64,000 bases of DNA from an uncultured Clostridia bacterium (GCA_947646415.1 CANSGN010000003.1:1-64000); one strand, 5' to 3'; counted from the first letter of the stretch, positions 46,856-55,976 are shown. The notes: generated from the sequence alone by a model not told the origin. A program made the numbers and translations.

Positions 46856-47539
46856 TTATTGATTTATAAACTTATACCCGACACCGCGAATTGTTTGAAT
46901 GTAATCTTTATTGCTAAACTCCGAAAGTTTACTTCTTAAAGATTTTACATGCATATCCAAAGTGCGAGTTTTACCATAGTACTCAAAGCCCCAAACATCA
47001 TTAAGTATTGACTCTCTTGGAACAACATTGCCCGCTTTTGACATTAAAAGCTTTAACAAATTAAATTCTTTCAAAGTCATTCTTACCACATTACCGTTTA
47101 CGGTAACAATATGCTCATCATTGTTCAAAAGCAAATCTCCTGCCTCAAATACAGTTGACTCTTCTTTTGCAAAATTTTGTTTGCGAATGCTAACTTTAAC
47201 CCTTGCAACCAACTCAAGCACACCAAATGGTTTTGCTATGTAGTCATCAGCACCGGAATCCAAACCGCGAACTTTACTGATTTCATCACTTTTGCTACTT
47301 ACAATGATAATAGATAGAGTTTGATATTGTTCGCGAAGAATTTTAACCGCCGAAATGCCATCCATACCTGGCAACATAACATCCATTAATAAAACATTAG
47401 GCAAATTCTTTTCCAATGCGACAAACAACTCTTCTGCTGAATGAAATGTTCTGCACTCGTAGCCTAAAGGCTCAAACGTGTACTTATATAAGTCTCTAAT
47501 GCTTTCATCGTCATCTACAGCGTAAATTGAATATTTCAT
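46856..47539 (-). CDS. OmpR/PhoB-family response regulator
   Basis: The 227-residue protein has an N-terminal receiver with acidic pocket D9-D11, phosphoacceptor D53 (LLMDVMLPGMD), a conserved Ser in IVSSKS and Lys in DDYIAKPF. The C-terminal winged helix ends with RTLDMHVKSLRSKL and IRGVGYKF. No histidine kinase gene is adjacent, so its partner is elsewhere or it is an orphan. It follows the YhcN-like gene by 75 bp. Confidence 0.92.
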   Translation of the reverse strand: MKYSIYAVDDDESIRDLYKYTFEPLGYECRTFHSAEELFVALEKNLPNVLLMDVMLPGMDGISAVKILREQYQTLSIIIVSSKSDEISKVRGLDSGADDYIAKPFGVLELVARVKVSIRKQNFAKEESTVFEAGDLLLNNDEHIVTVNGNVVRMTLKEFNLLKLLMSKAGNVVPRESILNDVWGFEYYGKTRTLDMHVKSLRSKLSEFSNKDYIQTIRGVGYKFINQ

Positions 47540-47614
47540 TTTAAACCTTCTCCTAATTGAATTTACATAATTATAGCATAAAACTTTACAAAAGGCAAGA
47601 CTTTTTTAGAAATT

Positions 47615-48043
47615 TTACATTCTAGCACTGTTTCGTCTAATAATAAACTCTTTAATTTGACTTGCTTTTGCATCTTCTTTACATTTGCTTATTGCCACAA
47701 AAAGGTCAGTATCCAAGGTAACATACACATTATTTTGAGTATATTCCTTAACTGTTTTCTCCACACCTTGCAATAAAGTTAAGCGTTCGGTCAAACTGAA
47801 CAACGGCTCCGAAAGCACTCCTACAAGTACCTCCCCGTTTCCCATTTGATAGCATACGACTTGTCTTACTTTTTCCACTCCCGCTACAATTTGTACTAAA
47901 TCGTAATTAGCATTATCATTTGCCACCTGATACAAATCAAAACTTCCGCCGTTAATATAAGGTATTGGTGCATATTGCACATTTTCATACATAATAAAGT
48001 TACTCATACTTTTATTATTAGCAAACTTTACCAAAATATGCAA
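47615..48043 (-). CDS. Hypothetical protein resembling YhcN/YlaJ-type domain
   Basis: The 142-residue protein uses TTG at 48043, 8 nt after AGGGGA; the first ATG (48007) has no ribosome-binding site. It has a mixed alpha/beta core with VVCYQMGNGEVLVGVLSEPL and then VKEYTQNNVYVTLDTDLFVAISKCK. The latter is like the C-terminal strand and helix of YhcN/YlaJ sporulation lipoproteins, but no signal peptide or lipobox is present. I do not assign a function. It is 18 bp after rsfS. Confidence 0.6.
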   Translation of the reverse strand: MHILVKFANNKSMSNFIMYENVQYAPIPYINGGSFDLYQVANDNANYDLVQIVAGVEKVRQVVCYQMGNGEVLVGVLSEPLFSLTERLTLLQGVEKTVKEYTQNNVYVTLDTDLFVAISKCKEDAKASQIKEFIIRRNSARM

Positions 48044-48061
48044 ATCTAAATTTCCCCTAGC

Positions 48062-48421
48062 TTACTTAACATCCTCGACAAAAGTCACATTACTTCCGTC
48101 ACTCCAAAGTTGGTCAAGTAGGTAAAGTTTTCTGCTTTCTTCGTTAAATACGTGTGCTAGTACCACGCCGTAATCTACAACCGCCCATCTACCCTCTGGG
48201 ATACCCTCTCGACCGATTGGCTCTACACCCGCTTTTGACAAAAAATCATCGATATTGTTTGCAATAGCTTTTACTTGCGATGTAGATTTTCCGCTTGCAA
48301 CCACCAAATAATCTGCAATAACCGTCAAGTGGTCAACTTTTATTACTGCAATATCCTTTGCTTTTTTGTCAAGACAAGCCTCTACCACCATATCTTTTAT
48401 TTGCTCTGCTGTAAATTCCAT
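48062..48421 (-). CDS. rsfS: Ribosome silencing factor RsfS
   Basis: The 119-residue protein binds ribosomal protein L14 and stops subunit joining in starvation. It has the block DYLVVASGKSTSQVKAIANNI, the EGRWAVVDYGVVLAHVFNEESR core and the final LDQLW. The start at 48421 has AAGGAGAG upstream. It is 41 bp after nadD-yqeK, the usual synteny (nadD-yqeK-rsfS). Confidence 0.94.
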   Translation of the reverse strand: MEFTAEQIKDMVVEACLDKKAKDIAVIKVDHLTVIADYLVVASGKSTSQVKAIANNIDDFLSKAGVEPIGREGIPEGRWAVVDYGVVLAHVFNEESRKLYLLDQLWSDGSNVTFVEDVK

Positions 48422-48462
48422 ATTCTCTCCTTTGTAAAACAAATTTCACTGTATATTTAATA

Positions 48463-49593
48463 TTATTTTTTGCTTTTGTAATAGTTGTATGCATCCAATG
48501 TCAACGGGTAAATTTCACATCCACTTGTCATCAAATACTTTACGGTATGCTCCAAGCAAGCGAAAAAGCCTTTCTCAAAATCATTGTCAAAAATCTTCCT
48601 AAGTTCTTCCACTCCGTCAAAATGCCTTCCGTCTTCCAACATATCCGCACAATAAACCAACTTTGCAAGCTTGCTCATTTGTGGCTTTGCCGTAGTGTGG
48701 CAGTATATTGCATCCAAAATATCCGCATCTTGTATACCATACTCATTTTTTGCAACTATGCTACCGCAAAAAGCGTGTGCTATGGGTGTGTTTTTGCAAT
48801 CAAGCGGAAGCAAATTTTGCTCAAACATATAACTGTAATCGCCGTTGTTTTTGGCACAATCGTGCAAAAGGCTTGCGATAAAAACTTTGTTATAATCCAA
48901 TTTCAGCCTATCAGCGTACTTTAAGGCGAACAAAACTACCCCTTTAGTATGCAAAAGTCTTTCTTCGCTTATGTTATTTTTTAACTTAGTTAAAATACCA
49001 TTATATTCGTTATATAAATTATTGTTTGCAATATATTCTGCAATCGCATCGTCAAGCATTTCGTCCACCCTCAAATGTAAACGCAACCTGTTTCGAATTT
49101 CGCTAGATGACATACTATCAGGCATAAAATTTGCAATCGTGATACCTTTTTTACAAACTTTGTCATACTCCTTAAGTTTGTCAAACAATTTTTCTTTTTC
49201 GCCGTCCCTTGCAACCACTAAAATAGGTACAAGTTTTAAAATTTCAAGTGGTTTATGCCATTTATCAAAATTCAAAAAGCTATCCCCGCCAATTATATAC
49301 TCTATATTATCCCCGTAAATTTTCATAATTTCAGGTAAATAATCGATAGTATAACCTATGCCGCATCTTTTAATTTCCAAATCGGATACAATCATTTTAT
49401 CATCTGCCACAATCTCCAACATTTTAATTCGGTCACTATCCGATGCAGACAAGTTTTTATGCGGCGGATTGTGACTTGGCAATAATATTAAATTGTCATA
49501 ATTTCGCTCGCGTATCAATGCCTTTGCCGACTTAATATGCGAAATATGCGGCGGGTCAAAAGCACCGCCATAAACTCCGATAAATTTACTCAT
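48463..49593 (-). CDS. nadD: NadD-YqeK fusion: nicotinate-nucleotide adenylyltransferase and HD hydrolase
   Basis: The protein has 376 residues. The N-terminal part (1 to about 190) is NadD: GVYGGAFDPPHISH, then PSHNPPHK and SSSEIRNRL, making NaAD from NaMN and ATP. From about 200 an HD-domain YqeK follows (LLHTKGVVLFALKYA, SLLHDCAKN, HAFCGSIVA), a Ap4A hydrolase type. Usually two neighbouring genes in Firmicutes, here one chain. Start 49593 is 15 bp inside the longest frame; neither ATG has a good Shine-Dalgarno site. Confidence 0.9.
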   Translation of the reverse strand: MSKFIGVYGGAFDPPHISHIKSAKALIRERNYDNLILLPSHNPPHKNLSASDSDRIKMLEIVADDKMIVSDLEIKRCGIGYTIDYLPEIMKIYGDNIEYIIGGDSFLNFDKWHKPLEILKLVPILVVARDGEKEKLFDKLKEYDKVCKKGITIANFMPDSMSSSEIRNRLRLHLRVDEMLDDAIAEYIANNNLYNEYNGILTKLKNNISEERLLHTKGVVLFALKYADRLKLDYNKVFIASLLHDCAKNNGDYSYMFEQNLLPLDCKNTPIAHAFCGSIVAKNEYGIQDADILDAIYCHTTAKPQMSKLAKLVYCADMLEDGRHFDGVEELRKIFDNDFEKGFFACLEHTVKYLMTSGCEIYPLTLDAYNYYKSKK

Positions 49594-49701
49594 AGAAATA
49601 TTATACATTATTTTATTGCATTTAGCAACGGCTTTTTTAATTTATTTACAATTTAACTTGCAATCGGTTATTATATTTTAATTTGCGGCAATACTTTAGG
49701 T

Positions 49702-50484
49702 ATGAAAATAAGAAGTATAATTGACAAGTTGCTTACCGTAATATGCTTGTTTATTCCATTTTATTTGGTTTGCCACTTTTTTACCGAAAATGTTACGATA
49801 AAAATTATCCTAGCAAGTCTGTTTGCGCTGCTTGGATTACTTGTTATTTCCGCAATTCAAAAAATCACACGTTCCAAAGTCAACTACAAGAATTTCGAGC
49901 TATATGTAAGCGTGCAAGGTGCAAACTACATATATGATAAACTTATAAAAATATTCGATGGTATGAATTTTGAAAAACGCGAAAATTTTTTAATTTCCCC
50001 TCAAAATATTATGATAATGGCAAGTATTAAATTCGGAAGTATTTCGCCTGATGAAATTTTAAAATGCAGTAAAACCGCGCACGACAACAATGCGGAAAAA
50101 TGCTATTTGATTGCAAAGGAATTACCTAAAAATGCTGCGATAACTTTATTTAATTTTGCAGATAATTTAAAGTTTATCCCCTTGAAAATCGTATTTAAAT
50201 TGCTTAAATCACATAAAATGCTATCCGATAAATTGGATATAAAAATAGGCAAACTAAATTATTCTTCCAACATTTTCGATATAATTTTTGATATGTCAAA
50301 TATAAAAAGATTCCTTTTTGTTGCAGTCATTTTATTTGCATTCAGCTTTATAATTCCTTTTAAAACTTACTATATCATTTTAGGGTCAATCAATATAGTT
50401 TTTGCAATCATTTGCGTGATAAGGGGACGTTCGCAAAAATACAACGGTAAATACGAAATTTTTGAAAGGAAAAAGAATGATTGA
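49702..50484 (+). CDS. Hypothetical membrane protein, two pairs of membrane segments
   Basis: The 260-residue protein has two N-terminal membrane segments (about 10-28 and 33-53), a soluble middle of about 140 residues and two C-terminal membrane segments (about 202-220 and 225-240). The middle contains ISPQNIMIMASIKFGSISPDE and KTAHDNNAEKCYLIAKELP, which recall the core of Mrr-like or PD-(D/E)xK domains only loosely. I do not recognise the family. It stands alone on the plus strand with its own terminator. Confidence 0.6.
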   Translation: MKIRSIIDKLLTVICLFIPFYLVCHFFTENVTIKIILASLFALLGLLVISAIQKITRSKVNYKNFELYVSVQGANYIYDKLIKIFDGMNFEKRENFLISPQNIMIMASIKFGSISPDEILKCSKTAHDNNAEKCYLIAKELPKNAAITLFNFADNLKFIPLKIVFKLLKSHKMLSDKLDIKIGKLNYSSNIFDIIFDMSNIKRFLFVAVILFAFSFIIPFKTYYIILGSINIVFAIICVIRGRSQKYNGKYEIFERKKND

Positions 50485-50490
50485 AAAAGC

Positions 50491-50523
50491 AACCCCGCAA
50501 ATTAATTGCGGGGTTATATTTTA
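50491..50523 (+). terminator. Terminator after the membrane hypothetical
   Basis: AACCCCGCAA pairs perfectly with TTGCGGGGTT around ATTAA, then ATATTTTA. It lies 7 bp after the stop. Confidence 0.85.
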
Positions 50524-50607
50524 CGCTTAATCTATCATTTATATTAAAAAATAGACATTACACTTAGCAAAAAAGAAAAACAATATAAAATTGATATTTT
50601 TTAATGT

Positions 50608-51741
50608 TTATGCAACACCTACTATCCTAAGCATTTTAAGATAACTATACTGAGGATTAAACGAAACACTTTTTAGTACACATTCGCAAAGTTCTTTCAT
50701 TGTTATACTTGCCGCTATCTCAAGCCCTGCATCATAGTAAATTCTTCTAAAATTTTTCATTGCGTTACAGCAAGCGGCATATATGCTATCTATATATTTT
50801 TTAATCTCGGCAGCATACTCTTGACTTATAAACGCCAATCTTATATACTCATTTGCCACAATTTTATCCGTAAGTTTTAACAATTCCAATCTCGGTACAT
50901 TTCCTTTTTCGGAAACAAAATCAATATCCGACATAATGTCACAAGGCAAAAACAAATCCTTATTTTCCCTTTTTATCAAACTTTTAATGGTATTGACTGC
51001 AAACCAACCTACAAGCATAGCAAACTCGTTTACAGAGTGATTACTTTTTGCTACATTTTTTACAAGCTTACTGCAAATATCGTAGCCGTTTAAAATGCTG
51101 CTGTCCTCAAGCATACCCTCAAGCAATCCTACATTAATAATAGTCGCAGTTAAATCTCTTACAAAAGAACTATCATAGTTGAATAAATAGTTTTTATTAA
51201 ACAAATCGCAAATCAATCCTTGAATTTCTTCCACTATGTCCAAATCAAGATTATTGCTATAACTTATGCAATATATCCTGTAGTCAAAACATGCAGCTAA
51301 TTTGTTCATTAGCCCGCCATATCCCGCGGCTATTTGATTGCAGTTAAAGGTTAATATCTCATTGATATCCACAATAACGGAATAATATTCTTTATGCAAA
51401 ACATTATATAAATCGAGATTGTCAGCAAGCAAAATACATTTTTTGCCGTTATAGCATTGTGCGGGACCACTACCTAACAAAAGTAATCCCTCGCAATTAC
51501 ACTCTAGTTCTTCCCAAAGCATATCGCCTGTAAATGGCATAATTTGAACATTATATCCCGCACGAGATACCATGCTTTCCAAGCTTTTAGCAAGCTCGAA
51601 TTTATTTTTTGCATAAACAATATAAATTACACCAGCCTTAGTCAATTTTTTAATATCCGAAAGCAGTTCTTCTTTTATATTATTTTCAATTCTTACATTT
51701 TTGCATTTAGCTATTCTGTTTTCAAACTGTGAATATATCAT
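50608..51741 (-). CDS. Degenerate glycerol-1-phosphate dehydrogenase/DHQ synthase-like protein
   Basis: The 377-residue protein has the layout of the EgsA/AraM and 3-dehydroquinate synthase superfamily: a Rossmann part (GVIYIVYAKNKFELAKSLES, LLLLGSGPAQ) and an all-helical C-terminal domain. IAAGYGGLMNKLAACFDYRI closely follows the family's AAG(F/L)GDxLxKxxALxDW block, but the metal-binding Asp is Gly here. The usual (G)SEHxxxH metal block is replaced by KSNHSVNEFA. So a metal-dependent dehydrogenase is unlikely. It lies 83 bp downstream of the QueG-like gene. Confidence 0.6.
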   Translation of the reverse strand: MIYSQFENRIAKCKNVRIENNIKEELLSDIKKLTKAGVIYIVYAKNKFELAKSLESMVSRAGYNVQIMPFTGDMLWEELECNCEGLLLLGSGPAQCYNGKKCILLADNLDLYNVLHKEYYSVIVDINEILTFNCNQIAAGYGGLMNKLAACFDYRIYCISYSNNLDLDIVEEIQGLICDLFNKNYLFNYDSSFVRDLTATIINVGLLEGMLEDSSILNGYDICSKLVKNVAKSNHSVNEFAMLVGWFAVNTIKSLIKRENKDLFLPCDIMSDIDFVSEKGNVPRLELLKLTDKIVANEYIRLAFISQEYAAEIKKYIDSIYAACCNAMKNFRRIYYDAGLEIAASITMKELCECVLKSVSFNPQYSYLKMLRIVGVA

Positions 51742-51824
51742 GACAATACCCCTAAACCTAATTATACCATTTAGCTTATGGGTATTTTTACTACTTTTGT
51801 ATTATTTTGTCAAATTTGATTTAG

Positions 51825-52655
51825 TTAAATTTTTTCCAGATAAAATTTTGCTTTTGCGCTTATATCTTTGTTGTCGCTTGACATAAATGTACTAATAATA
51901 TCAGTGTACTTAAAATTATGAGATGCAAGCAGACAATTTACCGTAAGATTAAATATAAAAGTCGGGCGAGCCATATTACTTCCAATCAAATTTGCAAGCG
52001 GAGCAAGTCCTTTTCTTCCATTTTTTATCATATAAAAAATATTTTTGTAATCAAAAATTTGTTGCACGGCTTTAGGCATAACCTCACTACCAATATGACT
52101 GTTATACGGACATACTTTTTGACACTCGGAACAACCAAGCACACGGTTGCCTATAATTGCAAAATAATCTTTAGAAAAGTCTTGCTTATGACGTATACAA
52201 TTTTCGCGGGTAAATACACCTTGGCATAAAGCATTGTTTGGGCAAGCCTTGTCGCATGCCCTGCAACTAGGACAAATTTTATCCACCTTTTCATTTACGA
52301 TATATTCGAACTTACCTTGTACCGAAAGTCCTTGCAATGTCACTTTCGAGCCATACTTTTTATTGACCAAAAGCATATTGTCCAAAACCGTACCAAGCCC
52401 GCCTTGCTCTGCTATTTTTTTTAAATGCAAAGGTCTTTTAACTACTGTAAATCCGCTATCACAAACTACTTTTCCAATCTCCGCAACCTTTTTGTATAAA
52501 GTATTTGATGCGATATAAAAACTATCTATAACCGCACAGTTTTTAGGATAAATATCAAAAGGTTTATACGGCAACATAAAAACTATATTTGTAATGTTTC
52601 CGTCATTTACCGCACAAAAATCGATATTAAATTGTTTTAAAAGTGTGATTATCAT
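51825..52655 (-). CDS. Epoxyqueuosine reductase-like ferredoxin-type protein (short QueG)
   Basis: The protein has 276 residues. Two 4Fe-4S motifs lie at about 135-195 (CPSCRACDKACPNNAL and GCSECQKVCPYN). The N-terminal 120 residues are a shortened QueG-type corrinoid-binding part (AEQGGLGTVLDNMLLVNKKYGS). QueG is usually 310-390 residues with C-terminal HEAT repeats, which are reduced here to about 80 residues. It may reduce epoxyqueuosine in tRNA or be a related reductase. ATG overlaps the yqeY stop by 4 bp. Confidence 0.78.
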   Translation of the reverse strand: MIITLLKQFNIDFCAVNDGNITNIVFMLPYKPFDIYPKNCAVIDSFYIASNTLYKKVAEIGKVVCDSGFTVVKRPLHLKKIAEQGGLGTVLDNMLLVNKKYGSKVTLQGLSVQGKFEYIVNEKVDKICPSCRACDKACPNNALCQGVFTRENCIRHKQDFSKDYFAIIGNRVLGCSECQKVCPYNSHIGSEVMPKAVQQIFDYKNIFYMIKNGRKGLAPLANLIGSNMARPTFIFNLTVNCLLASHNFKYTDIISTFMSSDNKDISAKAKFYLEKI

Positions 52656-53092
52656 TTTGTTTTAAGATATTCTTCCACCAAACCGTTAACTTTGCTTTTA
52701 TCAAATTTTCCTACAAGTAGCGGCATAATACTTTTTATTATCATGCCTTTTGTTTTTGGCGAACAATCTTCGTAAATATCTTTTTCCTTTATCAATGCAA
52801 GCACTTCCTCCTCGGTAAGTTGTACAGGCAAAAATTCCTTTAGTACGGCAATTTTACCGCTTGCTATATTGGAAGTGTTTATGTCCTTTTCCTTGTAAAG
52901 CTCGGCAATTTCCGTTTGAACTTTTATCTCTTTACTAACGCACTCCACAACGTCGCTGTCAGTAACTTCGCCTTTGCCGCTTTTTTGTTTTAAAAGCACG
53001 CTTGCGATAACTGCCTCCAATGCGGATTTTGTGATGTCGTCCTTTGTCTTTCTTGCTTCGTTGAATTTGCTTCTTATTTCATCCAATAACAT
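52652..53092 (-). CDS. GatB/YqeY-domain protein
   Basis: The 146-residue protein has the YqeY helical domain related to the tail of GatB: EARKTKDDITKSALEAVIASVL, then EIAELYKEKDI and LPVQLTEEE. It is presumed to aid tRNA-dependent amidation, but the role is not established. It shares a 4-bp overlap with the QueG-like gene. Confidence 0.9.
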   Translation of the reverse strand: MLLDEIRSKFNEARKTKDDITKSALEAVIASVLLKQKSGKGEVTDSDVVECVSKEIKVQTEIAELYKEKDINTSNIASGKIAVLKEFLPVQLTEEEVLALIKEKDIYEDCSPKTKGMIIKSIMPLLVGKFDKSKVNGLVEEYLKTK

Positions 53093-53151
53093 AAAATCTC
53101 TCCATAGTTATTTATTTTATTATTTTTATTATACCATATTCATTTACTAAA

Positions 53152-55818
53152 TCAAGTATTTTGATTAATTTGTTTTGACTTAATCGATTTGTAAACTTCC
53201 ACCGACATTTTTGCAAGCTGAATAACAACAGTAGGCAAAATCGCAAATAAAACAATGTATCCAATCATTTTAGGATTTGTGGTTAGTTCCTCGGAAATTT
53301 CAAACAAAACATTCAATCCCGGTACAAATGTAACAAAGCACATTAACAAAACACCTACACCCAAAGCACCTACAACATACCAATTTGTATGTATGCCCAA
53401 TTTTGCAACGCTCAATCTTCCCCTGCAGTTAAAGCCGTGGAAAAGTCTTGCAAGCGTAATTGTCAAAAATGACATTGTAGTAGCCAAACTATCGCTCATA
53501 CCTACAAACTTACCCAAACCGAATGCACCCATTGTAGCACCGAATATCAATAAACCTTGAGTCAATATCAACAAAAGTACATTTCTTGACAAAAGCGGTT
53601 CTTTAGGATTTCGCGGTTTTTGCAACAACAAATCGCTACCTGCGGGCTCCATACCTATTGCTATTGCCGGCAAACTGTCTGTTAACAAATTGATAAACAA
53701 CAAGTGTATAGTTGTAAAAGGTATATTCCAGCCCATAACGGAAGTCAGCAAAATACAAAAAATTCCCGCAAGATTGCCCGAAAGCAAAAATGTTACCGCA
53801 TTTCTAATGTTGTTATAAACACATCTACCATTTGCCACACTGTTTACTATAGTAGCAAAATTATCGTCGGTTAAAATCATTGATGCTGCATCCTTACTAA
53901 CCTCAGTACCTGTAATACCCATAGCTACGCCGATATCTGCTTTTTTAAGTGCCGGGGAATCGTTTACTCCGTCGCCTGTCATAGAAACAATATTACCGCG
54001 TCTTTGCCAAGCTTCCACTATCCTTATTTTATTTTCAGGCGAAACTCTTGCATAAACAGTAACTTTATCAAGTATGTTGTTTAACTGCTCGTCGGACATT
54101 TTGTCAAGTTCAACGCCGTTCAAAGCAATATCCTCATCATCCATTATGCCTATTTGCTTTGCGATTGCTCCAGCAGTTATCTTGTGGTCGCCTGTTATCA
54201 TAATTGTTTTAATTCCAGCAATTTTTGCACGGCGAACGGCTTCGATACTTTCTTCTCTAGGAGGGTCAATCATACTTACCAATCCTACAAATGTATAATT
54301 AAACTCGTCTTCGGCAGAAATGGTGTTTTTGTCAAATTCTTTAAATGCAAAGGTCAAAACCCTTAGTCCTTTTTGCGAAAGCTCCAAATTTGCATTTTCA
54401 ATCATTTTTTTATCATTAGGGGTAAATTTACGGATTTTACCGCAATCGATTATGCTATCCACCCTATCCAAAATCACATCCAAAGCACCTTTTGTAAACA
54501 TATACTTTTTACCGTTGTACTCGCTTGCTATACTCATAAGCTTTCGGTCGGAGTCAAATGCAAGCTCTGCAATTCTTGGATATTGTTTTCGGTATTCAAG
54601 TTCATCAATACCATGTTTTTCGCCAAGTACGGTCAGTGCGATTTCCGTCGGGTCTCCTATTCCGTCCCCACTCCTATGAGTACTGTCATTGACAAGCACC
54701 ATTTCGTGTAGCAGCATATTTTCTCCAAACTCCGCCTTATCAATATCCTCGCCACGCTTAAATTTACCATTTACAAAAACATCTTGAGTTGTCATTTTAT
54801 TTTGAGTAAGTGTGCCCGTTTTGTCTGAGCAAATTACACTTACTGCACCCAAAGTTTCTACCGCAGATAAGTCTTTTATAATAGCATTTTGCTTTGCCAT
54901 TTTGCTTGTACCTACTGCCTGCACAATGGTTACAATGCTGCCAAGTGCCTCAGGTATTGCCGCAACTGCCAAGGCTATTGCAAATGTAAACGAGTTAAGC
55001 ACCGACTTTAGCACATTGCCCGCATCAAAATTACGCCATAATGTAAGCCCGAATACAATAACACTTATAACCATAATGATTACAGCAAGCATTTGGCTGA
55101 ATTTGTTTAAACTTTTTTGAAGAGGAGTCAACTTTTCTCCTGTTTCGTTCATTAAAGTTGCGATTTTGCCGATTTCCGTTTGCATACCCACACTTGTGAC
55201 TACCATAATAGCCCTACCGTATGTAACAAGCGAGCCGCTAAACACCATATTGATTTGGTCCCCCAAAGCGATGTTTTCGCCCTCTAAAGCCATATCCGTC
55301 TTTTCAACAGCGGTGGACTCTCCCGTAAGCGAACTTTCGTTCACTTGCAAACTGTAATTTTCGATTATTCTTCCGTCAGCTACAATCAAATCGCCTGCTT
55401 CCAAAACGATAATATCCCCGACAGTCACTTGCTCGGACGGGATAGTTACAACTTCGCCGTCGCGCAAAACCTTAGCACTCGGTGCGGATAGTTTTTTTAG
55501 TGCATCAAGTGATTTTTCCGCCTTTAAATACTGCACAGTACCCAAAATGGCGTTCATTATGATTACCGCAAAAATTACGCCCATACCTGCCCATTCGCCG
55601 GTTGCGCCACTTATTATTGCTGCAATTAGCAAAATAATTACAAGCAAATCTTTAAACTGCTCCAAAAAAACAATAATTGCACTTTTTTTCTTTTTCTCGG
55701 TCAGCTTATTTTCTCCGTACTTTTCCAACCTTGATTTGCTTTCGGCACTGCTCAAACCGTTTAAAGAAGACTGCATTTCCATCAAAACAAAATCTTTCTC
55801 TTTGTTAAACAAACTCAT
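53152..55818 (-). CDS. P2-type cation-transporting ATPase (probable Mn2+ or Ca2+ exporter)
   Basis: The 888-residue protein has all P-type blocks: actuator LTGES, phosphorylation site SDKTGTLTQNK, KGALDVIL, MITGDHK and GDGVNDSPALKKADIG, with ten membrane segments. The ion-binding helix has AAIPEAL (near 290), and M6 has NLLTDSLPA; the two acidic/polar groups fit P2A Ca2+ and the related YoaB-type Mn2+ ATPases. The upstream yybP-ykoY riboswitch argues for Mn2+ export. Start 55818 is chosen because AGGAG is 8 nt upstream. Confidence 0.9.
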   Translation of the reverse strand: MSLFNKEKDFVLMEMQSSLNGLSSAESKSRLEKYGENKLTEKKKKSAIIVFLEQFKDLLVIILLIAAIISGATGEWAGMGVIFAVIIMNAILGTVQYLKAEKSLDALKKLSAPSAKVLRDGEVVTIPSEQVTVGDIIVLEAGDLIVADGRIIENYSLQVNESSLTGESTAVEKTDMALEGENIALGDQINMVFSGSLVTYGRAIMVVTSVGMQTEIGKIATLMNETGEKLTPLQKSLNKFSQMLAVIIMVISVIVFGLTLWRNFDAGNVLKSVLNSFTFAIALAVAAIPEALGSIVTIVQAVGTSKMAKQNAIIKDLSAVETLGAVSVICSDKTGTLTQNKMTTQDVFVNGKFKRGEDIDKAEFGENMLLHEMVLVNDSTHRSGDGIGDPTEIALTVLGEKHGIDELEYRKQYPRIAELAFDSDRKLMSIASEYNGKKYMFTKGALDVILDRVDSIIDCGKIRKFTPNDKKMIENANLELSQKGLRVLTFAFKEFDKNTISAEDEFNYTFVGLVSMIDPPREESIEAVRRAKIAGIKTIMITGDHKITAGAIAKQIGIMDDEDIALNGVELDKMSDEQLNNILDKVTVYARVSPENKIRIVEAWQRRGNIVSMTGDGVNDSPALKKADIGVAMGITGTEVSKDAASMILTDDNFATIVNSVANGRCVYNNIRNAVTFLLSGNLAGIFCILLTSVMGWNIPFTTIHLLFINLLTDSLPAIAIGMEPAGSDLLLQKPRNPKEPLLSRNVLLLILTQGLLIFGATMGAFGLGKFVGMSDSLATTMSFLTITLARLFHGFNCRGRLSVAKLGIHTNWYVVGALGVGVLLMCFVTFVPGLNVLFEISEELTTNPKMIGYIVLFAILPTVVIQLAKMSVEVYKSIKSKQINQNT

Positions 55819-55845
55819 CGTCATACTCCTAAAGAATTTTTAAAC

Positions 55846-55976
55846 AAAAAAGACCTTTTATACCTTAAGCCATTTGCCATAGTATAAAAAGTCTTGTAAC
55901 CAAAAATTTGGCGTATACTACCAGCCTTTTACAGCGGGTTTGTTGATAGTATACCTAAACTACTCCCTTTAATATT
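55846..55976 (-). promoter_or_regulatory. yybP-ykoY (Mn2+) riboswitch with terminator
   Basis: On the minus strand the leader has AAAGGGAGTAG (near 55973), a long paired region (GGTATACTATCAACA with TGGTAGTATAC) and a second helix ending at GCCAAAT. A terminator follows: AAGACTTTTTATAC with GTATAAAAGGTCTT then TTTTG (55895-55846). This is the yybP-ykoY layout, which senses Mn2+ and opens transcription when it is high. The target gene 28 bp downstream is a P-type ATPase, a standard target of this class. Confidence 0.78.
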
